Shown piece after piece: positions 1-8,895 of a stretch of DNA of 64,000 bases; the stretch's first letter is position 1; each line of letters begins with the position of its first letter. The notes beneath the pieces were generated by a model. That model saw only the letters and a list, made by a program, of their open reading frames with translations, was not told the DNA's origin and did no database searches. The position numbers and the translations under genes were made by a program. Source of the DNA: Streptomyces fumigatiscleroticus (GTDB lineage: Bacteria > Actinomycetota > Actinomycetes > Streptomycetales > Streptomycetaceae); NCBI RefSeq assembly GCF_014647975.1, contig NZ_BMQF01000027.1:1-64000 (forward strand). The letters run 5' to 3'.

Positions 1-747
1 GAACGAGACCGACGACACACCAACCGATCCGACTCCATGAGTGCACTGTGCTTGACGCGTCTCGATGGTCCACCGGCGGGGCAGCGGGGCAAAGCCCCGG
101 CTGCCCGGGGTGCGCTGGACGACTTCGAGGGCGATGCCGAGCCGGGCGGCGTGCTCGATGCAGGTGGTGCGGAAGGCGCTGTCGGCCCAGAGCTTGCGCA
201 GCCGGGGGGCGCGGGCGTGGGCGGTGTCGAGCAGGCGCAGGCCGATCGCGCTGTCGGAGGCGTCCGCGGCCAGCACGAGCAGGGCCAGCAGCAGGCCGGT
301 GGTGTCGGTGATCGCGCCGCGCTTGCGGCCGACGATCCGCTTGCCGGCGTCGGTGCCCTGCCCGCGCAGGGGCCCGTTGGTGGAGGTCTTCACGCTCTGG
401 GTGTCCATCGCGCCGGCGCTGGGCTGGCCGTTGCGTCCGGCGGCCTCGCGGGCCAGGCGGTGCGGCAGGCCGTGCAGGCGGTCGATGACGCCGTCGGTCT
501 GCCAGTGCGCGAAGTAGCCGTACACCGTCTGCCAGGGCGGGAAGTCGTGCGGCAGGTAGCGCCATTGGGTGCCGGTGCGGTCCAGGTACAGCAGGGCGTT
601 GAGAATCTCGCGCAGGTCATGCCGGGGAGGCGGGGAGATGTCCAGCGCGCCGCGGAGGCGCACGGCCCGCCAGTCCTCCAGGAACGGGCCGATCAGCGCC
701 CACCGCTCGTCCGAGAGGTCGGTGGGGTAGAGCGGTCGCGGTGCCAT
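1..747 (-). mobile_element. IS5-family transposase, probably truncated; runs off left edge
   Basis: Reading leftward from ATG at 747, the frame is open for 249 codons to the window edge. The N-terminus (MAPRPLYPTDLSDERW) and a later DTQSVKTSTNG block followed by KRIVGRKRG are hallmarks of the IS5 (IS1031/IS427-type) DDE transposases common in Streptomyces. The first catalytic Asp is in MDTQSVK near residue 111 and the second in WADSAF. The third block, which should begin RRWxVERTFGW, reads only RRWTIE and then turns into unrelated sequence (TRQAQCTHG), so the catalytic Glu helix appears lost. This looks like a broken element interrupted near base 60. I could not identify terminal inverted repeats. 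Confidence 0.75.
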
Positions 748-1054
748 GGTGCAGGCGTACCGCGGAGGCCGGGCGGGGGCCAGGGCCATGGGGGCGGGCC
801 GGCGGCCTCGGGACATCATGGGATGAGACAGGCCGGTGAGCATGAGCCGGGCATTCGGGGCTGCCCAGGAGCCCCTTCGGACGATCGTTGAACCGTACGA
901 CCCAACGCTCCCGGGCATAACGGCGCGCGAATGCCTCATTCAGTTTCATCAGAGGACTAAACCCCCACTGAGAAGGGGGGCCTCATCACCGGTTGCGCTA
1001 CCGGCATCTCCAGTTGCAAGAACTCCGCCGCATGAGAACCGCGGCTGCTCTGCG
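748..1054. other. intergenic region between transposase remnant and orphan gene
   Basis: About 300 bp with no convincing gene. It contains a G/C hairpin, CCCCC (962-966) with GGGGG (975-979) around an 8-base loop, followed by a second small hairpin (CCGGT/ACCGG, 989-1004). These could terminate the leftward orphan gene that ends at 1055. The first part, next to the transposase start, should contain the IS end, but I could not define an inverted repeat. Confidence 0.4.
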
Positions 1055-1564
1055 TCAGCCTGCGGTGCCCTGTTTCACGACACCGAAGTGGAACGGCATC
1101 GCGTCATCGGGGGTAGTGCCGTTGGTGCGTCCCTGGAAGGAGATCATCGGTCCGAACTCCTGGTGACGGATCGGCGCCCAGAACGTCTTGGTGATGGAGT
1201 TGTCGCCAGGCTTGAACACCCGACCCAAAACCCCCTGCTGCCATACCGAAGGTCCAGAAATCGTGCGGTCACACATCCTCTTGGACCTGATGACGTCGTC
1301 GAGGCAGATCCCGCTCGCCACGTTCTGGAAGAACCGACCGCTGTCGGAACGCCTCCACTGTTGTTCCGGCGCCTTGATGTTGCACGGAACCAGCGTATGG
1401 ACGGGGACGAGACCGGGCTCCTCATGCGTCGTCGCGCATAGGATCGTCCCCTCGAACACCGTTGAGATCACGAACGTGTCGCCCTTATCGGGGATGTCTG
1501 CCTGGGCGGGTGCCGGGCTCGTCACCCCGTCCCCGTCCGGTCGGCCTGGGAGGGGCGAGTACAA
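1055..1564 (-). CDS. orphan hypothetical protein, weak ricin-B-like resemblance, possibly N-truncated
   Basis: A 169-residue frame starting with TTG at 1564. The frame stays open further upstream through a Ser/Pro-rich stretch until a stop near 1660, with no better start codon, so the N-terminus may be missing. The C-terminal two thirds look like folded protein (FVISTVFEGTILCATT, RFFQNVASGICLDD). The phrase NVASGICLDD recalls a ricin-type beta-trefoil repeat, but I see only one such unit. Third-position GC is visibly lower than in neighbouring genes (codons such as CTA, TCT, GTA, GTT, AAA), which suggests foreign origin. It lies between an IS remnant and a core gene. Function unknown. Confidence 0.5.
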   Translation of the reverse strand: MYSPLPGRPDGDGVTSPAPAQADIPDKGDTFVISTVFEGTILCATTHEEPGLVPVHTLVPCNIKAPEQQWRRSDSGRFFQNVASGICLDDVIRSKRMCDRTISGPSVWQQGVLGRVFKPGDNSITKTFWAPIRHQEFGPMISFQGRTNGTTPDDAMPFHFGVVKQGTAG

Positions 1565-1655
1565 GAGCGTCGTCCACGGCGAGTACGGGGAGGACGAGCC
1601 GTCGGACGCTGAACTGGGCGGTGTGACCTGACGACGGACGGTCTTCGCTGCTCAC

Positions 1656-2084
1656 TCATGCCGACGGAGTCCGCCACCGCCCACTGACAGTCTCGGGGGA
1701 GGCCTGACCGCTCCGCCGGGTGGCAGGCCGCTGGCCCAGTGACCGTTCCGTCACCCGCTCCAGATGACGGGTGAAGACCTCCCGGACGTCCGGGGTGAGC
1801 GTGCGCAGGGCGACCAGGGCCGTGATGACCACGTCGCAGAGTTCGGACTGGACGTCGTCCCAGGTGTGGGTCACGCCCTTGCGCGGGTTCTGGCCGGTCG
1901 CGCCGATCACCGCCTGGGCGACCTCGCCGACCTCCTCCGACAGCTTCAGCATGCGGAGCATGATCTCCGACTCGGCGTCGGCCGGGCGGTGTGCGTCGAC
2001 CCACTTCCACAGGGCGTCGACGGAGCTCCACAGGTCCGTGGGGGCCGTGGGGGCGGGGGTCGTGCGGGTCGCGTGATCGGTCAT
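1656..2084 (-). CDS. MazG-like nucleotide pyrophosphohydrolase domain protein
   Basis: A 142-residue protein starting at ATG 2084. Residues 20-110 form an all-alpha MazG-type domain: SEIMLRMLKLSEEVGEVAQA supplies the EExxE-type metal-binding helix, and SELCDVVITALVAL supplies the ExxD helix. Family members hydrolyse NTPs or dNTPs to monophosphates, usually as house-cleaning enzymes. The C-terminal 30 residues are Arg/Ser/Thr-rich and outside the fold. The gene is divergent from nothing obvious and follows DoxX on the same strand after 60 bp. The specific substrate cannot be read from sequence. Confidence 0.8.
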   Translation of the reverse strand: MTDHATRTTPAPTAPTDLWSSVDALWKWVDAHRPADAESEIMLRMLKLSEEVGEVAQAVIGATGQNPRKGVTHTWDDVQSELCDVVITALVALRTLTPDVREVFTRHLERVTERSLGQRPATRRSGQASPETVSGRWRTPSA

Positions 2085-2145
2085 GGGACGCAGCCTGCCA
2101 TGGGGCGGTGACAGCACGCGGCCCGGGTCTCGAACGCGGCCGGTG

Positions 2146-2694
<549 letters not shown>

Positions 2695-2709
2695 GTCGAC
2701 TCCTTCGGC

Positions 2710-2800
2710 GAACAGCGAGAGCAACAGAAGCAGCAGCGGAAAACAGCGGAAACAGCAGCCACAGCCGCGACAGCGGGGACAGCAGCAACGGCAGGGACAA
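2710..2800. repeat. CAG/ACAGC-rich low-complexity tract
   Basis: The stretch before the DoxX start is dominated by irregular CAGC/AACAG repeats (for example AACAGCGGAAACAGCAGCC). It lies between the divergent DoxX and SnoaL-like genes. It is purine-rich on the plus strand, and all frames through it give biased peptides, so it is more likely a leader or promoter region than coding. Confidence 0.5.
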
Positions 2801-2897
2801 CCCGGTGTCCTCACCGTCGCACCGTCCCCGCCGTGCCGCCCCGTCACGGGTGCCGTTCGGGTGGCGGGCCCCCGGGAGCGGTGTGAGGCTGGCCGGC

Positions 2898-3224
2898 ATG
2901 ACGATTCAGACAACACGCCTGCGCGATCCGGCCGTCCGCGCCTTCGTCGCCGCCGTCAACGCCCACGACCGCGAGAGCTTCCTCGCCACGCTCGCGCCCG
3001 ACGCGACCATGTCCGACGACGGTGACGACCACGACCTCGCCGACTGGATCGACCGGGAGATCTTCTACTCCAACGGCCACCTGGAGGTCGACAACGAGTC
3101 CCGGGGCGGCCTCGCCCTCATCGCCCGCTACCGCAACGACACCTGGGGCGAGATGCGGACCCGGTGGACATTCACCGTCGACGACGACGGCCGGATCTCC
3201 CGGTTCGAGACCGGGCAGGCCTGA
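2898..3224 (+). CDS. SnoaL/NTF2-like domain protein
   Basis: A 108-residue protein starting at ATG 2898. It has the NTF2-like pattern: an N-terminal helix pair (RAFVAAVNAHDRESFLATLAPDA compressed into a cone-shaped fold), then beta strands ending in TRWTFTVDDDGRISRFETGQ. Such proteins act as small isomerases, cyclases or unknown ligand binders. The frame stays open upstream, but the ATG matches the usual start just before the first helix (MTIQTTRLRDPAVRAFV). No strong ribosome site is visible. It is divergent from DoxX and 69 bp upstream of an aldo/keto reductase on the same strand. Confidence 0.75.
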   Translation: MTIQTTRLRDPAVRAFVAAVNAHDRESFLATLAPDATMSDDGDDHDLADWIDREIFYSNGHLEVDNESRGGLALIARYRNDTWGEMRTRWTFTVDDDGRISRFETGQA

Positions 3225-3293
3225 CCCGCCTCTCAGCCCGGCCGTCCGGCCGTCTTGTCTTCGTGTGCGCTCCAGCTCCTAGCGTTCCGGGGC

Positions 3294-4295
3294 ATGGAGA
3301 CCACACGAGTGGAAAGCGCGCGTTCACTGGGACGCAGCGGGATCGAGGTCAGCGCCCTCGGCTTCGGCTGCTGGGCGATCGGCGGGGAGTGGTGGTCCGC
3401 CGACGGGCAGCCGCTCGGCTGGGGGAAGGTCGACGACGAGGAGGCCGTACGGGCCGTCCGGCGCGCCCTCGACCTCGGCGTCACCTTCTTCGACACGGCG
3501 GACGTCTACGGGGCCGGGCACAGCGAGCGCCTGCTCGGCCGGGCCCTCGGCAGGCGCCGGGCCGATGTCGTCGTCGCCACCAAGTGGGGCAACCTCTTCG
3601 ACGAGCGGACCCGCACCCTCACCGGCAGCGACGACTCCCCGGAGCACGCCCGCCGCGCCCTGACCGCCTCCCTGCGCCGCCTCGGCACCGACTACGTCGA
3701 CCTGTACCAGCTGCATCTGTCCGACGCCGACCCCGAGCGCGCCGCGCGACTCCGCGACGCCTGCGAGGAGTTCGTACGGGAGGGGCTCGTCCGTGCCTAC
3801 GGCTGGAGCACCGACGACCCCGAACGGGCCGCGGTGTTCGCGGCGGGCGAGCACTGCACGGCCGTGCAGTACATGATGAACGTGCTGAAGGACGCGCCCG
3901 CGATGACCGCGCTGTGCGAGGAGCGGGGGCTCGCCGGCATCAACCGCAGCCCGCTCGCCATGGGGCTGCTCGGCGGGAAGCGGTCCGCCGGCCGGGCCCT
4001 GGAGGCGGGGGACATCCGCAGCAGGCCGCCCGCCTGGCTGGAGGGGTTCGGGGACGGCGGCGGTGCCGACCCGGAGTGGCTGGCCCGTGTCGAGGCCCTC
4101 CGCGAGGTGCTGACCAGCGACGGCCGTACGCTCGCGCAGGGCGCCCTGGCCTGGCTGTGGGCGCGCAGCCCGCACACCGTGCCCATTCCCGGCTTCCGGT
4201 CGGTCGCGCAGGCCGAGGAGAACGCGGGCGCGCTGGTCAAGGGGCCGCTCACCGCCGCGCAGGCGGCCGAGGCCGACCGCGTCCTGGGACGGTGA
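3294..4295 (+). CDS. aldo/keto reductase family oxidoreductase
   Basis: A 333-residue (beta/alpha)8 NADPH-dependent reductase. After a short lead it shows LGRSGIEVSALGFGCWAIGG, the usual AKR opening. The catalytic tetrad is visible as D in FFDTADVYG, Y in the same motif, K in ATKWGNLF and H in YQLHLSDAD. The NADP site is near the end (PIPGFRSVAQAEENAGAL). Start ATG 3294 fits the family; thirteen codons upstream are also open. Substrate unknown. The MacB-type ATPase gene converges on its 3' end. Confidence 0.88.
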   Translation: METTRVESARSLGRSGIEVSALGFGCWAIGGEWWSADGQPLGWGKVDDEEAVRAVRRALDLGVTFFDTADVYGAGHSERLLGRALGRRRADVVVATKWGNLFDERTRTLTGSDDSPEHARRALTASLRRLGTDYVDLYQLHLSDADPERAARLRDACEEFVREGLVRAYGWSTDDPERAAVFAAGEHCTAVQYMMNVLKDAPAMTALCEERGLAGINRSPLAMGLLGGKRSAGRALEAGDIRSRPPAWLEGFGDGGGADPEWLARVEALREVLTSDGRTLAQGALAWLWARSPHTVPIPGFRSVAQAEENAGALVKGPLTAAQAAEADRVLGR

Positions 4296-4316
4296 GGGCG
4301 GTGAGCGGCCCGCGGT

Positions 4317-5003
4317 TCACGCGCGGGCGTGCTGCTCCTTCAGCGTGATCCGGCCCGCCTTGATGGTGGCGAGACGGGGCGCCCGGCGGGCGATCGACGA
4401 GTCGTGGGTGACCATGACGAACGTCAGCCCGTGCTCGCGCCACAGGCCCTCCAGCAGGGCCATGATGTCGTCGCGGGTGCCCTCGTCGAGGTTGCCGGTG
4501 GGCTCGTCGGCGAGGAGCACCTTCGGCTGCTTGACCAGGGCGCGGGCGATGGCGACGCGCTGCTGCTGGCCGCCGGACATCTCCGACGGGACATGGCCGA
4601 GGCGCTCGCCGAGACCGACCGAGCGCAGGGCCTCGGCCGCGCGCTCGCGCCGCTCGGCGGGCTTGACGCCCAGCGGGACGAGGGCCGTCTCGACGTTCTC
4701 CTGGGCGGTCAGCGTCGGGATGAGGTTGAACGCCTGGAAGATGATGCCGATCTTCTCGGCGCGCAGCCGGGTCAGCTTGGCCTCGCTGATGGCGGCGAGG
4801 TCGACGCCGTCCAGTTCGACGCTGCCGGAGCTCGGGCGGTCCAGGCCGCCGATCATCTGGAGCAGGGTGGACTTGCCGCCGCCGGTGGGGCCCTGGATGA
4901 CGAGCTGGTCGCCGTCCTCGATGGTGAGGTCGATGCCGCGCAGCGCCTCCACCGTCTCCTTGCCCCGCGTGTAGCGCTTGGTGACGCCGGTGAGCTTGTA
5001 CAT
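4317..5003 (-). CDS. ABC transporter ATP-binding protein, MacB/LolD type
   Basis: A 228-residue ATPase with Walker A GPTGGGKST (residues 38-46), Q-loop, signature MSGGQQQR, Walker B LLADEPTGNLD and switch His in VTHDSS. The TGNLD form of the D-loop marks the MacB/LolD/FtsE-like class that pairs with FtsX-fold permeases, which matches the upstream permease gene on the same strand. Such tripartite or bipartite systems export peptides, drugs or lipoproteins or transmit mechanical force, rather than importing solutes. A strong hairpin separates it from the permease, so it may also have its own promoter or reduced expression. Confidence 0.9.
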   Translation of the reverse strand: MYKLTGVTKRYTRGKETVEALRGIDLTIEDGDQLVIQGPTGGGKSTLLQMIGGLDRPSSGSVELDGVDLAAISEAKLTRLRAEKIGIIFQAFNLIPTLTAQENVETALVPLGVKPAERRERAAEALRSVGLGERLGHVPSEMSGGQQQRVAIARALVKQPKVLLADEPTGNLDEGTRDDIMALLEGLWREHGLTFVMVTHDSSIARRAPRLATIKAGRITLKEQHARA

Positions 5004-5044
5004 GGGTTCTCCTGAGTGGCCCGAGGCCTGAGAAGTGAGGGGGA

Positions 5045-5084
5045 GGGGGCGCCGCGTCCCGGGGGGATCGGACGCGGCGCCCCC
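5045..5084 (-). terminator. strong intercistronic hairpin between permease and ATPase
   Basis: Fifteen base pairs of near-perfect stem, GGGGGCGCCGCGTCC (5045-5059) against GGACGCGGCGCCCCC (5070-5084), with a 10-base loop. There is no T-tract. It lies between the stop of the permease gene and the start of the ATPase gene in one apparent operon, so it may attenuate or stabilise the transcript. Confidence 0.7.
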
Positions 5085-5100
5085 GGCAGGGAGGAGCGGG

Positions 5101-6585
5101 TTACGACACGCTGCGCAGGGCGTCCGCCGGGCGCATCCGGGAGGCGCGCCAGCCGCCCATGGCGCCGGCGATCAGACCGCCGGCGACCGCCAGGCCCACC
5201 GCGAGGGCGATGGTGGCCGCGGAGACCGGGGCCGACAGGGCGATCTCCATCGTGTTCTGCGCGGCCGAGGCCGCCTGCCCGCCGGGGCCGCCGCCGCCCG
5301 GACCGCCGCCCATGCCGCCGCCCATGCCGCCACCGCCGCCGGCGGAGCCGAGCTGCGCGGTCAGCGTCGGGCTGATCGCGGTGACGGCGTACGCCGCCGC
5401 CAGGCCGAGCGCGATACCGAGGGCACCGCCGAGCAGGCCGTTGACCACGGCCTCGCCGACGACCTGCCGGGTCACCCGGCGGCTGGGCCAGCCCAGCGCC
5501 TTGAGCGTGCCGAACTCGCGCACCCGGCGGGAGACCGCCGAGGAGGTGAGCAGCGCGGCGACCAGGAAGGCGGCGGCGAGCACCGCGATCGACAGCCACT
5601 TGCCGACGCTGGTGGCGAGGTCGGAGGCGGTGGACAGGGAGCCGGAGACGGTGTCCGCGAGGTCGGCGGAGGTGGTGACCGTCGTACCCGAGATGTTCTT
5701 CTGGATCGCGGACTTGACGCTGTCGATCTTCTGCGAGTCGGTCGCCTTGACGTAGATCGTGGTGACCTTGTTCTTGGCGTCGCCCAGGGTCTGCGCCTGC
5801 GTCAGCGGCAGGAAGACGTCGGTGGTGGACTCGCTGCTGTCCGGCGTGACGATGCCGATGATCGTGTACTTGGTACCGGAGATCTTCAGGGTCTTGCCGA
5901 CCTTGTACGAGTTCTCCTTGGCGTACGACTTGCTGACCAGCGCCACCTCGGCGTTCGTCTGCGCGGCCGTGAAGGTCTTGCCGGAGGTGACCTTCATCGA
6001 CGCCAGCGGGCCGAGGTCCTGGTCGGTGACGTCGACGCCGGCCACGGAGTAGGAGTTGACGTCGAAGGAGGCGCCGCCGCCCTGCACCTGCGGCATGCCG
6101 CTGCCGCTGCCGGTGCTGCCGCCGGGGCCGCCCTGGCCCTGCGTCTGACCGCTGCTCTGCGACTGCGCCTTGCCCTGGGTGAAGGAGCCGTCGACCTTGG
6201 TGACGTTGAGGCTGATCGAGCCGACCGCGTCGGCCACGCCCTTCTGGCTCGCGACCTTCTCCACGAGCGACGCCTTCAGGGCTTCACCGCCCTGCGTCAT
6301 GATGCGGTCCGAGCTCTGCTCCTCGTCCTCGTCTGACTTGGCGTCGAATTCGAATCTCGGTCTCTCCGAACTGTTGCCGGAGGGCGCCGAACGGGTCTTG
6401 GTGACCGTCATGTCGGTGCCGAGGCCGTAGAGCGACTGAAGGACCTTGTCCTGCGCCTGCTGCATACCGGCCGACACCGAATTGACGGTGATGACCAGCG
6501 CGATACCGAGCGCCAGACCCAGTGCGACGACCAGAGCCGCCTTCTTGCGCCGGCTCAGCTCACGCTTGAGATAGATGCCGAACAT
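5101..6585 (-). CDS. FtsX/MacB-like ABC transporter permease
   Basis: A 494-residue permease. A first membrane helix near residues 17-38 (ALVVALGLALGIALVITVN) is followed by a large extracytoplasmic domain of about 280 residues. Within it is a Gly/Ser/Gln-rich linker near residues 140-165. The FtsX-fold C-terminal part has three helices, the last two separated by a loop of almost only Gly, Met and Pro near residues 415-440. KRELSRRKKAAL at the N-terminus gives the cytoplasmic side. It partners the ATPase gene downstream. The substrate is unknown; the family includes antimicrobial peptide and lipoprotein exporters. Confidence 0.88.
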   Translation of the reverse strand: MFGIYLKRELSRRKKAALVVALGLALGIALVITVNSVSAGMQQAQDKVLQSLYGLGTDMTVTKTRSAPSGNSSERPRFEFDAKSDEDEEQSSDRIMTQGGEALKASLVEKVASQKGVADAVGSISLNVTKVDGSFTQGKAQSQSSGQTQGQGGPGGSTGSGSGMPQVQGGGASFDVNSYSVAGVDVTDQDLGPLASMKVTSGKTFTAAQTNAEVALVSKSYAKENSYKVGKTLKISGTKYTIIGIVTPDSSESTTDVFLPLTQAQTLGDAKNKVTTIYVKATDSQKIDSVKSAIQKNISGTTVTTSADLADTVSGSLSTASDLATSVGKWLSIAVLAAAFLVAALLTSSAVSRRVREFGTLKALGWPSRRVTRQVVGEAVVNGLLGGALGIALGLAAAYAVTAISPTLTAQLGSAGGGGGMGGGMGGGPGGGGPGGQAASAAQNTMEIALSAPVSAATIALAVGLAVAGGLIAGAMGGWRASRMRPADALRSVS

Positions 6586-7254
6586 CCCGTTCCTCGAAGG
6601 TTCTTGGCGCCCGCTGTGGGCGCGGCCACAAGCTAGGGAGAAACCTTTGAGGCACCCTGAGTAAAAGGTGTGTGAGGACTGAGAAAGCGGGGTCTGAAAT
6701 CAAAATTGCGTCAGACAGCTGATTCCTAGGCTGAAGAGGGGTTGTTGCCAGGAAAGCGGGGTGGAATACGGAGTCGGTGTGCGCGGCAGCCGCTCCGCGC
6801 ACCGGTGCGTACCCCGCGGTCCCACGCGAGGTCCACCCCTTGCCGGTGCCGCGGAACGGCTGCCGCCCTCCCCCTCGGTGTGGCCGACGGAAGCTCGGCG
6901 CTCCACATGTGAAGCCGATGTGGAGGGGAGTTGAGCATAAGTCCGCCACCGGGCGCGAAACCGCGGATGTTCACATTCCGTTTGTGCAGGTTGGCCGGGC
7001 GGCGAGTCGGCTCCGAGGCGCGCTCGGCCGCCGTGCGGGCGGCGGAGTGCGGACGGGGCGGGCGGGCGGAGACCGAGCCGTTGTCGAACAGCGGATCCAC
7101 CCGCCCGAACCGGTCGACGGCGGCGGCGGAGGGTCCGTCATGCGGAACTCATCCGTCCGCCATCCGATTGTTGTGTACGCGTCCAGCCTTGGTCGTCCCC
7201 GGTCACTCCAATGCCTCCTGCATCTATTCGCGAGGCCCGTCAGGGGAGAACCGG
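6586..7254. promoter_or_regulatory. long divergent intergenic region, permease versus phoD
   Basis: About 670 bp with no convincing gene; the frames through it are broken or shadow-like. Near the permease side it is AT-richer, with an inverted repeat GTCTGA (6692-6697)/TCAGAC (6711-6716). A perfect 8-bp palindrome CTCCACAT/ATGTGGAG lies at 6901-6925. Two imperfect 11-bp direct-repeat pairs recall the PhoP PHO box (GTTCAC-type units every 11 bp): 6969-6990 (GTTCACATTCC then GTTTGTGCAGG) and 7149-7170 (CATCCG twice, 11 bp apart). A GGGGAG ribosome site precedes phoD. Confidence 0.45.
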
Positions 7255-8895
7255 ATGACACCCGAGTCCCACCCGTCCCAGCACGCCGCCGAACTGCGCG
7301 CCGCCGCCCGGCACATCGGACGCCGCCGCTTCCTGACCGTCACCGGCGCGGCCGCCGCGCTCGCCTTCGCGGTGAACCTGCCGGCCGCGGGCGCCGCGAG
7401 CGCCGCCGAACTGGACGCCGCGAAGATCACCGACGACCCGTTCACACTGGGCGTCGCCTCCGGCGACCCGCTGCCGGACTCGGTGCTGCTGTGGACCCGC
7501 CTGGCGCCCGCCCCCTACCAGGCCGACAGCGGACTGCCCGCCCAGCGGATCACCGTCACCTGGGAGCTGGCCCTCGACGAGAGATTCCGCCGGGTCGTCA
7601 GACGCGGCACGGCCACCGCGCACCCGGAGTTCCACCACACCGTGCACGTCGAGGTGGACCACCTCAGCCCCGCCCACGTGTACTACTACCGCTTCCGGGT
7701 GGGCAGGTGGATCAGCCCCGCCGGCCGTACCCGCACCGCCCCCGCGGAGCGTGCCCGGGTCTCGGAGCTCACCTTCGGCCTGGTCTCCTGCCAGCGCTAC
7801 GACCAGGGCTACTACACCGCCTACAGGCACCTGGCCGAGGACGACGTGGAGGTCGTCTTCCACCTCGGCGACTACCTCTACGAGTACGCGGTCAGCGCGG
7901 TCGGAGGCTCGCGCGCCTACCCGGCCGGCACCCTGCCCGACCTGTTCGACCACGAGACGGTGACGCTGGAGGACTACCGTCTGCGCTACGCCCTGTACAA
8001 GTCGGACGCCGACCTGAGGGCCGCGCACGCCGCGCACCCCTTCGTCGTCACCTGGGACGACCACGAGACCGAGAACAACTACGCGGGCGACGTCTCCGAG
8101 GACGAGATCCCCGCCGAGGAGTTCCTGCTCCGCCGGGCCTCCGCCTACCGGGCGTACTGGGAGAACATGCCGCTGCGCCGCCCGCAGCTGCCCGACGGCC
8201 CCGACGTGAAGCTCTACCGCCGGCTGCACTGGGGCCGGCTGGCCCAGTTCGACGTGCTGGACACCCGCCAGTACCGGTCCGACCAGGCCTACGGCGACGG
8301 CTGGCAGTACTCGGGACCGGAGTCGGAGGACCCGGCGCGCACCCTGACCGGCGACGCCCAGGAGCGCTGGCTGATCAACGGCTGGCACCGCTCGGACGCC
8401 CTGTGGAACGTGGTGCCCCAGCAGGTCACCTTCTCCCGGCGCTTCAACTCCACCACCCTGCCGTCCAAGGTCTCCATGGACTCCTGGGACGGCTACCCCG
8501 CCTCCCGCGAGCGCATCCTGGCGGGCGCGCAGGCCGCCGGCATCGAGAACCTCATGGTCCTCACCGGCGACGTGCACGTGCACTACGGCTTCGACATCAA
8601 GCGCGACTTCGGCGACCCGGACTCCAGGACCGTCGGCACGGAGATCGTGACCACGTCGGTCACCAGCGGCGGCAACGGCTCGGAGAAGCCGTCCAACTGG
8701 GCCACCTACATGGCCGCCAACCCGCACCTGAAGTTCTACAACGGGCTGCGCGGCTACGCGACGGTCGCCCTGGGCCGCGAGTCGGCGCGGGCCGACTTCA
8801 AGACGGTGTCGCAGGTGACCACCGAGGGGGCGCCGCTCACCACGGCCGCGTCCTTCGTGACGGAGGTGGGGGACCAGGGCCTCAAGCCGGCGTGA
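7255..8895 (+). CDS. phoD: PhoD-like alkaline phosphatase, Tat-secreted
   Basis: A 546-residue protein. The N-terminus has a twin-arginine signal, RRRFL at residues 23-27, followed by an Ala-rich hydrophobic core and likely cleavage near residue 48. The PhoD N-domain (FTLGVASGDPLPDSVLLWTR) precedes the metallophosphatase domain with HLGDYLYEY (203-211), TWDDHETENN (266-275) and LTGDVHVHYGFD (436-446), which bind the Fe/Ca centre. It hydrolyses phosphomono- and diesters outside the cell during phosphate limitation. I chose ATG 7255, which has a GGGGAG site and a complete Tat motif, although the frame is open far upstream. PhoP control is likely for the family, but only weak PHO-like repeats are visible. 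Confidence 0.92.
   Translation: MTPESHPSQHAAELRAAARHIGRRRFLTVTGAAAALAFAVNLPAAGAASAAELDAAKITDDPFTLGVASGDPLPDSVLLWTRLAPAPYQADSGLPAQRITVTWELALDERFRRVVRRGTATAHPEFHHTVHVEVDHLSPAHVYYYRFRVGRWISPAGRTRTAPAERARVSELTFGLVSCQRYDQGYYTAYRHLAEDDVEVVFHLGDYLYEYAVSAVGGSRAYPAGTLPDLFDHETVTLEDYRLRYALYKSDADLRAAHAAHPFVVTWDDHETENNYAGDVSEDEIPAEEFLLRRASAYRAYWENMPLRRPQLPDGPDVKLYRRLHWGRLAQFDVLDTRQYRSDQAYGDGWQYSGPESEDPARTLTGDAQERWLINGWHRSDALWNVVPQQVTFSRRFNSTTLPSKVSMDSWDGYPASRERILAGAQAAGIENLMVLTGDVHVHYGFDIKRDFGDPDSRTVGTEIVTTSVTSGGNGSEKPSNWATYMAANPHLKFYNGLRGYATVALGRESARADFKTVSQVTTEGAPLTTAASFVTEVGDQGLKPA

Noticed and set aside
37..891. Plus-strand ORF opposite the transposase
   Set aside because: Gly/Ala/Val-rich shadow; the minus strand encodes clear transposase motifs.
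962..979. IS terminal inverted repeat
   Set aside because: The CCCCC/GGGGG pair is a local hairpin; no matching copy lies at the other end within the window.
6777..7250. Plus-strand coding extension upstream of phoD
   Set aside because: The extension has no hydrophobic or conserved content and would hide the Tat signal; the ATG at 7255 has a good ribosome site.
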